IMG/VR virus record: IMGVR_UViG_3300027782_000265
Coordinates: 1 to 30,279 of that record
Source of the DNA: a virus
Direction: 5' to 3' (one strand)
DNA: 30,279 bases
A program made the position numbers and the translations under genes. Each line of letters opens with the position of its first letter. Position 1 is the stretch's first letter. A model generated the notes under the pieces. The model ran no database searches. It saw only the letters and a list, made by a program, of their open reading frames with translations, and was not told where the DNA came from. This document shows positions 20,076 to 27,102 of this stretch, piece after piece.

Positions 20076-20228
20076 TTATTCAACTTCTGTAGTTACTTCT
20101 TCAGTTTCTAGCAAATCTTGAGGAAATTCCTGATCATCTGGTCTGTTACCAACAACATAACCAAATGTTCTTGTTTCTGCAGATAAAATTTCTGCAATTG
20201 CAGTATTTGATTTTCTTTTTTTTACCAT
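20076..20228 (-). CDS. Small hypothetical protein (50 aa), second gene of a two-gene unit
   Basis: Starts MVKKRKSNTAIAEILSAETR, with a basic N-terminus (KKRK) and a very acidic C-terminal third (DDQEFPQDLLETEEVTTEVE). The ATG directly follows the TAA of the 47-aa gene (TAAATG). The stop lies five bases before a strong terminator. No family is recognised. The bipolar charge pattern, together with its very basic partner upstream, suggests the two could interact, but that is only inference. Confidence 0.65.
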   Translation of the reverse strand: MVKKRKSNTAIAEILSAETRTFGYVVGNRPDDQEFPQDLLETEEVTTEVE

Positions 20229-20372
20229 TTACCTTCCTTGACCTCTATAACGTTTACGTGGCGAATTACTTGAACTTGCACTATATTTAGTATTTTTTCC
20301 CATACCCTGACGAGTACGTTTTGGTTTAGATTGAATTACATCTTTGCCAGTAGGTGAAGAGCGAATTGCCAT
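20229..20372 (-). CDS. Small, very basic protein (47 aa), first gene of a two-gene unit
   Basis: Begins MAIRSSPTGKDVIQSKPKRT and continues RQGMGKNTKYSASSSNS with the end PRKRYRGQGR: about 11 Lys/Arg and one Asp in 47 residues, with no hydrophobic core. Such a protein is likely disordered and could bind nucleic acid, or be a minor virion or assembly protein. Similar short basic proteins occur in T4-like cyanophages from memory; I could not verify this. It is preceded by a near-perfect sigma70 promoter, with a predicted 5' leader of only about 16 nt and no Shine-Dalgarno sequence. Its stop directly abuts the next ATG. Confidence 0.65.
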   Translation of the reverse strand: MAIRSSPTGKDVIQSKPKRTRQGMGKNTKYSASSSNSPRKRYRGQGR

Positions 20373-20394
20373 TTAATTATTTGCGAACATTCTT

Positions 20395-20423
20395 ATCATA
20401 TCACATAATTGATCATATGTCAA
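20395..20423 (-). promoter_or_regulatory. Near-consensus sigma70-type promoter (TTGACA-17-TATGAT)
   Basis: On the minus strand TTGACA (20423-20418) is followed after exactly 17 bases by TATGAT (20400-20395). The predicted start of transcription is about 16 nt before the ATG of the 47-aa gene. This is a host-type or early promoter, unlike the TATAAATA late boxes of the surrounding structural genes. It lies just past the stop of the 1419-aa adhesin gene. Confidence 0.75.
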
Positions 20424-20429
20424 CTATAT

Positions 20430-23400
20430 TCAATAAGTATTTGCAATGTATAATGTAGCGGTATAATTACTATATCCAGGACAACTAATTACAACATTTA
20501 CACCACCTGCCAAATGTGGATTAGGTATAGCAATGGAGGCGTAGCCGTTGCCGCCAGTAAAAACTCCTGATGGTGAATTTCCGTAATATGAGTCAATTGA
20601 TCCACCACTAAAAGTAACAGAGTATGTGAAGCTAAGGGGAACTTCTTCAGCTGTTCTATTTACTCCAACCGCAAAATAATCATAATTAATACCATTTGAT
20701 TGAGTATAATTTCCTGTATAATTAATATAACCAGGCACTGTAGGTAGTGATTGTACCGTAACAGTTGCTTGTAATGTTAAAGAACCGCCAGGGCCAGAAG
20801 CACTCAATGTATAAGTAGTTGTGGATGTTGGAGAGACAGTGGTTGATCCACTAGTTGCAACAGAACCAACTCCTTGATCTATACTTACTGATGTTGCATT
20901 ACTTATACTCCAAGATAGAGTTGAAGAATTTCCACTATTGATTGAAGTCGGACTTGCTGTAAAACTACCAGTTGGAGCAGCAGGAGTTTGAGAGGTATCA
21001 TTAATTGTTATTACAGAAGTATTTGCTAGTAATGTTGTGAATGCAGATTCTTTATATAAGTTTACATAGAATGATTGTGTTCCAGATTCAGTCAAACTAT
21101 CAGCAGTTGCATTAATATTAAATGTTGCCGTATTATTGTTTATTGTTACTGAACTACTAGTTGGTGATAGATTAGTTGAAGTTGTAATAGTAGAAGATCC
21201 TGCTCTCCAATATAATATAGTACCATTAAGAACATTTGTTGTAGTTACAGTAATTGTAACTGAAGAACCTTCATTGACAGAAGAATTAGAAGGACTAATT
21301 GAATAGGTAGGTGTCCAAGAGAGAACTACCAAACCATTTTGACTACTCCCACCACGACCAGAAATATAATAAGGATCACTGCTATTAGGTGCAGCAGCTC
21401 CAGAAGAACTTCCTGTATTTCCATTATATGAAACTATATTAGTAATTGCTCCAGAAACAAGTCCAGCACCTCCACCTCCTCCGCCAGATTGACAATTAGT
21501 TCCCGTATCACCACCACCGCCACCACCACCGCCAAAGTATCCAGCACCGCCGCCGCCGCCACGATTGCCAACACCTTGCCCAGTTCCTCCAGAAGAACCT
21601 CCATCGGAAGTATTACTTCCATTATTCCAAGATACTCCTGCGCTTCCATTACTAGTATTGTTACTAATACCACCAGAGCCACCACCAGATTGTGTTCCAC
21701 CTTGTCCTCTATAAGAACTACTAGTATAACTTGTTCCAGTACCACCAGAAGCATTTCCTCCACCATATCCACCATTTCCTGCTTGTCCAGCCCCGCCGCC
21801 AGCGCCCGCAATACCAAAATCACTACCACGTTTTACATATGAAAACTGCCCACCTTGTCCAGCGCCATAGTCCGCCTGCCCGCCAGTTGATCCTTGTCCA
21901 GTCTGACCAACAAATATTGAAATAACTTCAGATGAAGAAACATTCATTTTACCTTCAACATATCCACCACTACCTCCACTATATGGACCCCCACAATTTT
22001 CTCCAGTACCATCACCACCAGCACCCCAAGCTTTAAAAATAATATTATTAACTCCTGCAGGAATAGTAAAAGATGAAATACCTACATCTGCAAATGCAAT
22101 ATAACTATTAGTATTTAAAGTAGCAGTGTTACTTGTAATAATATTTCCATAATTTGAAGTAACAACTAGACGATAATTAGTACCATTATTTCCAGAAGTA
22201 GCTGTGACTGAATAAGATGAACTGTTTGCGCCAGAAATATTATTCCAAACACCAGAAGTAAAAGATTGCCATTGATAACTTACCGTTACTGCTGGACTCC
22301 AAGCTACAGAATTTAAATCAACTGTTGGAATTGAAACAGTCGCTGAAAATGTTGCTGTAGCATTTAATAAAACAGTTGTGGAACTTGGTTGAGATGAAAA
22401 AGATATTACTGGCATTTCTAATACTATTCTTGAGTTGCTATTAGCACTTCCAGCTCCACCTCTATTAATATCAGAAGAATTTGTAAATGTTGAAGTTGAC
22501 CCATTAATAACACTGCCAGCAACAAATCCAGATCCTCCACCACCACCAGAAGAATCTCTGGTGCCATTTCCATAGTCATTACCGCCGCCACCTCCACCGC
22601 CTCCAAAGTATCCAGCACCGCCTCCACCGCCCCCAGAAGCATTTGCGCCACCACTACCTCCTATTGATCCTCTTCCTCCAGTTCCACCACTAAGAGCACT
22701 CCCACCTGAAGCACTAATATTATTAGTACTTGTAGAAGTCGTCCCCTGTCCGCTGCAACTTATAGAATGATACCTTACATAAACGGCAGAATTATCTGCA
22801 CTTGAGTACCAGTTTACTCTAAATCCAGTAGAAGATTTATCGCTAATCGTAGAGTAAAATCCACTAGGATAATATGTTCCACTAGCAGAATAATTTTGAT
22901 CTCCACTAGCATTACTAGCATTTATTGAATATGATGAATCATTATATGGAGTGGTAAATGTGTATGTATATCCATCACTGGGGTTAGATGTGGAACCTTG
23001 AGTGGGAGTAGCAGTCCAAGGTCCTTGAACATCAGTAGTAGTATTAACTCCAGATGATCTTATGTGATAAAACCCACCTTCTTTTTGAACAGTACCTGTT
23101 GTGTATACTGTTTCTAATGCATATCCGCCACTACCACCAGATCCAGATGTCCCACCACCACCTCCAGTAGATCCAATTTGAGAATCGGCAGAATTTTGTC
23201 CACTACCACCAGATGATCCGCCGCCGCCTCCCCCATAACGATTACATCCCTGTCCATTATTAGCCCCGCCGCCACCAGCGCCGCCAGCAATTAATAATGC
23301 GTTGCCCTGACTTACTGAAGTACCATTAAAAATTCCAGCATATCCACCACCAGGCCAACATCCATATGATCCATATCCAGTTCCACAAGCACCACCACCA

Positions 23401-24689
23401 GTATTTAATTTAACTGTATATGTGTTTCCATTTGAAGCTGATATAGTGCCAGCAGCATATCCTCCAGTAGCATTACAAGTACCTTGACCCCATAATTTAT
23501 TTTTTATGGTTTTATTTCCTAGTGCAGTAATAGTATATGTGGTAGAATTACTTGGATCTAATACTAAAGCACCGTCTGCAGCAAATGTCCAATAAATTTT
23601 TCCATTTACAGCTGGAGAAATTTGTAAATCTGCATCACCAATAATAAGTAATAATTGATTTGTAATTTTTGGATCTGCATATGCATTTGTCAAAACACAT
23701 CTGTATGAAGTTCCACTATCACCTGATGTTAGAATTGGTGTTGTGTATGAAGGGGATGTCGCACCAGTTATATCAGAAAAAGCTGAATCAATAAAAAGTT
23801 TCTTTTGCCACTGATAAGTAATTACATCTGATGTAATTGTTGCAGTAACGGTAAATGTTGCTGTAGTACCAACTACATAAGAAGTAGCAGCAGTAGGTTG
23901 TGAAGTAATTGTAATAAGTCTTCTTACATTTAAATAAAGTTGATTTGTTGTATAAGGTGAATTTTGTGCATATGGTTCACTAATTACACAAAGGTACTTA
24001 TCATTATAATCATTTGCAAATGAAATTGTTGGTGTTGTATAAGAAGCAAGTGTCGCACCAGAAATATTTGAAAATGATCCACCAGAACTTTCTTGTTTGC
24101 GCCACTGATAAGAAAATGCTGGACCAGCAAGATTTGAAATTATTGCAGAAACACTCATACTTGCAGCAGTACTTTCATTGACTGTTATAAACTCTGGCAG
24201 AGTTGCAGAAATAAGTGCTGTATTAATACTTAAAGTAGCAGATGAAGAAGTTAATGGACTATTTACAGCAATTCCACTAAGATCAGCTACAATACATCTA
24301 TAAAGATCATTGTTATCGGCACCATAGACTAGGCTTGGTGTGGTATAAGAAACTCCTGATGCAGTTGCAAGATTGAACCAATCTCCGCCAGAACTTTCTT
24401 GTTTCTGCCATTGATAGGAAAAGTTCGGCGGTACTCCGCCTAATGATGCACTAACAGAAAATGTAACTGTTGTTTTTTGATTCGCTGCAGTATTATTCGG
24501 TCCAGTGATTTCAATTGCAGAAATAGTACCTTGCTTAATTTCCTCAAAAGGTCCTCCAATTTTAATTGAACTAATATTTTCCGCACTCACCTGCCAATAT
24601 TCTACGGGATATATTCCATGATCAGTAGGATTATCCTTAGGAATAAACTGTACTTGGTTATTATAAGGAACAATATTATTATTGTTCAT
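20430..24689 (-). CDS. Large Ig-like / glycine-rich adhesin, probable receptor-binding tail protein (1419 aa)
   Basis: Domain order by eye: an N-terminal attachment region (1-70); three Ig-like domains (about 70-165, 165-260, 260-350), each with a YQWQK/YQWRK core and a late Tyr-x-Cys (YRCIV, YLCVI, YRCVL); a first glycine-rich domain (about 353-760) interrupted by a non-glycine insert (about 521-645); a fourth Ig-like domain (about 760-860, YQWQSF); a second glycine-rich domain (about 861-1126); a Calx-beta-like domain (about 1126-1233, NEGSSVTITVTTTN to SVITIND); a PKD/Ig-like domain (about 1235-1311, STLSWSISNATSVSID); and a C-terminal beta domain. Polyglycine-rich adhesins such as gp38 of T2-like phages bind receptors through glycine loops. 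The PAAR-like gene upstream overlaps by 4 bp. A host-contact role is inference. Confidence 0.8.
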   Translation of the reverse strand: MNNNNIVPYNNQVQFIPKDNPTDHGIYPVEYWQVSAENISSIKIGGPFEEIKQGTISAIEITGPNNTAANQKTTVTFSVSASLGGVPPNFSYQWQKQESSGGDWFNLATASGVSYTTPSLVYGADNNDLYRCIVADLSGIAVNSPLTSSSATLSINTALISATLPEFITVNESTAASMSVSAIISNLAGPAFSYQWRKQESSGGSFSNISGATLASYTTPTISFANDYNDKYLCVISEPYAQNSPYTTNQLYLNVRRLITITSQPTAATSYVVGTTATFTVTATITSDVITYQWQKKLFIDSAFSDITGATSPSYTTPILTSGDSGTSYRCVLTNAYADPKITNQLLLIIGDADLQISPAVNGKIYWTFAADGALVLDPSNSTTYTITALGNKTIKNKLWGQGTCNATGGYAAGTISASNGNTYTVKLNTGGGACGTGYGSYGCWPGGGYAGIFNGTSVSQGNALLIAGGAGGGGANNGQGCNRYGGGGGGSSGGSGQNSADSQIGSTGGGGGTSGSGGSGGYALETVYTTGTVQKEGGFYHIRSSGVNTTTDVQGPWTATPTQGSTSNPSDGYTYTFTTPYNDSSYSINASNASGDQNYSASGTYYPSGFYSTISDKSSTGFRVNWYSSADNSAVYVRYHSISCSGQGTTSTSTNNISASGGSALSGGTGGRGSIGGSGGANASGGGGGGAGYFGGGGGGGGNDYGNGTRDSSGGGGGSGFVAGSVINGSTSTFTNSSDINRGGAGSANSNSRIVLEMPVISFSSQPSSTTVLLNATATFSATVSIPTVDLNSVAWSPAVTVSYQWQSFTSGVWNNISGANSSSYSVTATSGNNGTNYRLVVTSNYGNIITSNTATLNTNSYIAFADVGISSFTIPAGVNNIIFKAWGAGGDGTGENCGGPYSGGSGGYVEGKMNVSSSEVISIFVGQTGQGSTGGQADYGAGQGGQFSYVKRGSDFGIAGAGGGAGQAGNGGYGGGNASGGTGTSYTSSSYRGQGGTQSGGGSGGISNNTSNGSAGVSWNNGSNTSDGGSSGGTGQGVGNRGGGGGAGYFGGGGGGGGDTGTNCQSGGGGGGAGLVSGAITNIVSYNGNTGSSSGAAAPNSSDPYYISGRGGSSQNGLVVLSWTPTYSISPSNSSVNEGSSVTITVTTTNVLNGTILYWRAGSSTITTSTNLSPTSSSVTINNNTATFNINATADSLTESGTQSFYVNLYKESAFTTLLANTSVITINDTSQTPAAPTGSFTASPTSINSGNSSTLSWSISNATSVSIDQGVGSVATSGSTTVSPTSTTTYTLSASGPGGSLTLQATVTVQSLPTVPGYINYTGNYTQSNGINYDYFAVGVNRTAEEVPLSFTYSVTFSGGSIDSYYGNSPSGVFTGGNGYASIAIPNPHLAGGVNVVISCPGYSNYTATLYIANTY
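21532..21551. repeat. Direct repeat, copy 1 (glycine-rich domain 2)
   Basis: The 20-bp sequence ccaaagtatccagcaccgcc occurs here and again at 22603-22622. Both lie within longer, similar CCN-rich stretches that encode GGGGAGYFGGGGGGGG-type loops in the two glycine-rich domains of the 1419-aa protein. The identity reaches the DNA level, indicating duplication or gene conversion. Confidence 0.8.
22603..22622. repeat. Direct repeat, copy 2 (glycine-rich domain 1)
   Basis: This is the second exact copy of the 20-bp sequence described at 21532-21551, about 1.07 kb away in the same orientation, so recombination between the two would delete or expand the intervening domains in frame. Confidence 0.8.
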
Positions 24690-24994
24690 GTTATAAACAC
24701 ATTAGGCGAGCCGCTGACTAAAGGAAAAGTTCCCGTAAGTCCTAAATCAATATTTCCTAAACGACTTGATGAAAGTTGATTTACAAAAACACTTGTAGAT
24801 CCAGTAATAAATGGCGCAACATATGTTACACAACATACTGGACAAGGAACTCTTTCTTGATAAGGTATTGTTTGTTTGCCAATAGTACCATTTGCTAATT
24901 GATTCACAAACACGTTAGGAGATCCCGTACCTAATGTAGGTACGTTACAACGCAACTGAAACTGATCTCCAATACGTGATGCTGCTAATGCCAT
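24686..24994 (-). CDS. PAAR-like tail-spike tip protein (102 aa)
   Basis: PAAR-repeat proteins such as T4 gp5.4 cap the membrane-piercing spike. The pattern is visible: an ASRIGD opening (residues 5-10), then three GS.(N/S)VFVN/VFI elements (GSPNVFVNQL about 23-32, GSTSVFVNQL about 67-76, GSPNVFIT at the C-terminus) alternating with S.RLGNIDLG-type turns. In typical PAAR tips three His and one Cys bind a metal; here there is no His at all, but there are four Cys, one near residue 16 and three in the CPVCC cluster (about 54-58), so any metal site would be Cys-based. It starts inside the stop of the 322-aa gene (TAATG) and ends overlapping the adhesin start (ATGA), suggesting co-production. Confidence 0.75.
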   Translation of the reverse strand: MALAASRIGDQFQLRCNVPTLGTGSPNVFVNQLANGTIGKQTIPYQERVPCPVCCVTYVAPFITGSTSVFVNQLSSSRLGNIDLGLTGTFPLVSGSPNVFIT

Positions 24995-25962
24995 TATCCT
25001 GGTACTACATTAATTTGTAATTTGGGGAAAGTTTGTCCGTACCGAACATTTTGCTCTTCCAAAGTTCTCTGTCTTGCAATAGTATAATTTAAAAGAGCAC
25101 TCCAATTATTGTTGGTGTTATTTATTGTATGTGTAATAGTATGAATATCTGTACCAGATGTTCCTAAATTATTAGTATTATAATTTCCTAAGATAGTATT
25201 TCTTTGGCTGGTAGTAAATGGAGAGGATTTCCAATTCTCAATACGATCCCAACTTACTTTAATTCTATATGTCAACGTAGTACTTTTTCTCTGATCGGGA
25301 ATAAAACTGACTATGTTATCAATTTTTTGTGGTAGTTCATAGAAACTATTTGCGCTGTATACTGTACCCTTATCATCATTTGTGTATTGGAATTGATTAT
25401 GACAGAACACTGCGGCATTATAAGAACCAGAAATCTTTAATTGGTCCCAGAATGCGATACCTACATCAGTGTAAGTATCATCATAATCTTGAGTGTCAGT
25501 AACAATAGTATAATTACCAGTAGAAGGTGATGGTGGTATTGATTCTAGACGAATACCAGTACCATCATTATCTGATACACGTAATGATTCATATGTCAAC
25601 CATTCTCCGAGTTCATTCTGTGCCGCACCATTACCTTGCGGTCCGCCATTCAAAACCCATTCTACTTTCGTAATTCTTTTAATGATACCAAAAAGATTTG
25701 TCGAATACCCAAATTGAGTCGATTGTGGAGCAGCACCATTCCTGACTCCAGTATTTGCATACCCCTGATAATTATCATCAAGAGTTGATGGCAAATAAGA
25801 ATTAACTACTCCAGCATTTAATGTGAATGAAAAGTTATTCTGTAGATTTACAGTCGGAAGCACTGGCGGTTCAAGACCAGTTTCGGAATTATACCCAGCA
25901 ATATACTTTGTTGCTGGTCTGCCTGGATATGTATTATAATCGTTGTATATTACTGTGTACAT
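24994..25962 (-). CDS. Unknown probable virion protein (322 aa) upstream of the PAAR-like gene
   Basis: No family is recognised. The sequence starts MYTVIYNDYNTYPGRPATKY and is rich in Asn, Thr and aromatic residues, beta-rich in appearance, with segments such as GIIKRITKVEWVLNGG (about 90-106), DVGIAFWDQLKISGSYN (about 167-183) and TYRIKVSWDRIENWKSSP (about 230-247). There is no signal peptide or membrane segment. The final 60 residues are Asn-rich and end QTFPKLQINVVPG. It overlaps the preceding small gene by 13 bp and the PAAR-like gene by one base, so it belongs to the same tail-tip operon. A structural or assembly role in the spike or adhesin complex is inferred from position only. Confidence 0.75.
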   Translation of the reverse strand: MYTVIYNDYNTYPGRPATKYIAGYNSETGLEPPVLPTVNLQNNFSFTLNAGVVNSYLPSTLDDNYQGYANTGVRNGAAPQSTQFGYSTNLFGIIKRITKVEWVLNGGPQGNGAAQNELGEWLTYESLRVSDNDGTGIRLESIPPSPSTGNYTIVTDTQDYDDTYTDVGIAFWDQLKISGSYNAAVFCHNQFQYTNDDKGTVYSANSFYELPQKIDNIVSFIPDQRKSTTLTYRIKVSWDRIENWKSSPFTTSQRNTILGNYNTNNLGTSGTDIHTITHTINNTNNNWSALLNYTIARQRTLEEQNVRYGQTFPKLQINVVPG

Positions 25963-26147
25963 TTTGATTCTAATTCCTCAACCTTCTTATGAAGATAATC
26001 TAATGTTTCAATTAGTTTTTCGTACTCTTCTGATCCAGGTCTCTTGTACATAAGTTCTGGATTCAATAAACCACTCACAACTTCTTCCAGATTATTTATA
26101 CGCTCTAGTACCTCCTCGAAGTCTACAATATAACTATCATTCCCCAT
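25950..26147 (-). CDS. Small acidic coiled-coil protein (65 aa)
   Basis: The protein contains DFEEVLERINNLEEVVSGLL and, after a short LMYKRPGSEE linker, YEKLIETLDYLHKKVEELES. These are two amphipathic helices with heptad spacing, likely a coiled-coil hairpin or oligomer. Three in-frame ATGs are possible (26165, 26159, 26147). I chose the third because GGAG lies six bases before it, and the upstream options would overlap the preceding gene more. It overlaps the 59-aa gene by 11 bp and the 322-aa gene by 13 bp. No family is recognised; a chaperone or assembly partner for its neighbours is a guess. Confidence 0.65.
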   Translation of the reverse strand: MGNDSYIVDFEEVLERINNLEEVVSGLLNPELMYKRPGSEEYEKLIETLDYLHKKVEELESKCTQ

Positions 26148-26316
26148 AACAATCTCCATCGACATCAGAGCTAAGCGCTTCTGCCTCCTTCTTTGTCCTG
26201 AAGGATTTCGCTCCAGAACGCTCTAATGTCCAGTAGTCATCACTGACATAATAAATCCAATCACCCTTTAAAAGTTTCGAAGGATTCGGTTTCCTTACAT
26301 ACCATTTCTTGGCCAT
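26137..26316 (-). CDS. Small hypothetical protein (59 aa) in overlapping frame
   Basis: ATG at 26314-26316, TGA at 26137-26139. The protein begins MAKKWYVRKPNPSKLLKGDW and continues IYYVSDDYWTLERSGAKSFRT to KKEAEALSSDVDGDCYGE. The Trp/Tyr-rich beta-like core followed by a TKKEAEA helix resembles short DNA- or RNA-binding folds seen in phage proteins, but no family can be named. It overlaps the end of the 64-aa gene by 56 bp in another frame and the next gene by 11 bp. The coherent amino-acid composition supports it being real. Confidence 0.6.
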   Translation of the reverse strand: MAKKWYVRKPNPSKLLKGDWIYYVSDDYWTLERSGAKSFRTKKEAEALSSDVDGDCYGE

Positions 26317-26455
26317 AGTAGTTAATTTGAATATCGTCTGTACTTATATTTAATGCTTCTATTTCAGATATAAAAACTTCGATATAATTCATTGCCTCGT
26401 CATAAGAATTAAACATCTTCTCGTCATTCTTACAAATCTTAATTCCGACTCTCAT
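26261..26455 (-). CDS. Small hypothetical protein (64 aa) after glutaredoxin
   Basis: Starts MRVGIKICKNDEKMFNSYDE and continues with an amphipathic AMNYIEVFISEIEALN helix and a DDIQINYYGQEMVCK strand: a short alpha/beta protein. Its ATG overlaps the TGA of the glutaredoxin gene (ATGA), implying coupled translation. Its last 56 bases also encode the start of the 59-aa gene. No family is recognised. It has no signal peptide or membrane segment. Confidence 0.6.
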   Translation of the reverse strand: MRVGIKICKNDEKMFNSYDEAMNYIEVFISEIEALNISTDDIQINYYGQEMVCKETESFETFKG

Positions 26456-26685
26456 ACCAGTCCCTGATTTCGTAGATGTACGACTGTTTCATTACACCCG
26501 CCCAACAAGTGACCATTCTTCATAACTCTTGGAAATGTTGCACCAACTCCAAACTGTTCAATAAATTGCTCACGACTAAAATTTGAATTTAACGTTAACT
26601 CAGAATAACTCTCACCGATACTCGAAAGTACTTGCTTTATCTGGATGCAATAAGGACAATTATCTTTTGTGTAAATCGTGTACAT
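26452..26685 (-). CDS. Glutaredoxin (77 aa)
   Basis: A classic short phage glutaredoxin: beta strand MYTIYT, active site CPYC (residues 9-12), the cis-proline strand ATFPRVMKNG (about 49-58) and the glutathione-binding GGCNET (about 62-67). It would reduce ribonucleotide reductase or other disulfides using glutathione, like T4 NrdC and the glutaredoxins of T4-like cyanophages. The length is typical. The Shine-Dalgarno-like GAAGAGA lies a few bases before the ATG. It follows the 55-aa gene by 20 bp and overlaps the 64-aa gene by 4 bp, so it is transcribed with the tail-tip genes rather than beside nucleotide-metabolism genes. Confidence 0.95.
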   Translation of the reverse strand: MYTIYTKDNCPYCIQIKQVLSSIGESYSELTLNSNFSREQFIEQFGVGATFPRVMKNGHLLGGCNETVVHLRNQGLV

Positions 26686-26705
26686 AATTTCTCTTCAGTA
26701 AATTA

Positions 26706-26873
26706 CTATTCTAACTCAATGTCGTACCCTTCGTCAAGCTTCTTCTGAAGCGAATATAAAACTTCTTCATATTCTGATTTATCATATTCATCTACATTTG
26801 CGGCTGCAATATCTAATGCAGTCAGAATTACATCAATCTCGTGGTCGGTTAAACCAATACCGTTTGTTTCCAT
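26706..26873 (-). CDS. Small acidic hypothetical protein (55 aa)
   Basis: ATG at 26871-26873, TAG at 26706-26708. The protein runs METNGIGLTDHEIDVILTAL, then DIAAANVDEYDKSEYEEVLY and a KKLDEGYDIELE tail: strongly acidic and helical. AAGG sits just before the ATG. It is the first gene after the AT-rich non-coding stretch and is probably the head of the glutaredoxin/tail-tip operon. No family is recognised. Confidence 0.65.
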   Translation of the reverse strand: METNGIGLTDHEIDVILTALDIAAANVDEYDKSEYEEVLYSLQKKLDEGYDIELE

Positions 26874-27088
26874 ATGCCTTATAAAAAATTCTTATTATAT
26901 ATGAAATTGTTCGGAAAAAAAATTATCATAAACTCTAAAGCCTTTATAATACTTGGGAAAAAATATTTTATATTGATTGAATATTTTATGGGCTCTCGGA
27001 AACCTTTGTAGGTTAGGAGGGACCCAAACATTTTATAACGGGCGGTCGGGGGGTCGGGCGGCCCTAACCCCTTACCCCCAGTCCTAGA
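26874..27088. other. Non-coding boundary between the small-gene island and the tail-tip operon
   Basis: No convincing gene lies here. The right part (27035-27088) is extremely G/C-rich with several G runs on both strands. The left part (26880-26990) is very AT-rich and, on the minus strand, carries several TATA-like boxes (TATAAAATA, ATTATAAAG, TATATAATAAG), any of which could be a promoter for the 55-aa gene and the operon after it. A short AACCT/AGGTT hairpin lies near 27002-27015. I see no clear -35 box. Confidence 0.5.
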
Positions 27089-27102
27089 GCAGCCTAGGCT
27101 GC
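27089..27102. repeat. Perfect palindrome containing a stop codon
   Basis: gcagcctaggctgc is a perfect 14-bp palindrome; the TAG stop of the 91-aa gene lies at its centre. A similar GCCTAGGC core encloses the stop of the 58-aa gene at 28614-28616. Confidence 0.85.

Noticed and set aside
21434-21842. Open frames on both strands within the glycine-rich part of the adhesin gene
   Set aside because: They arise from CCN/NGG-rich repeats that lack stop codons in other frames; the products are low-complexity shadows.
26255-26275. Programmed frameshift joining the 64-aa and 59-aa ORFs near CTTTTAAAGGGTGA
   Set aside because: The required shift is +1, the local sequence is not a standard -1 slippery heptamer, and the 59-aa ORF has its own plausible ATG with a coherent N-terminus.
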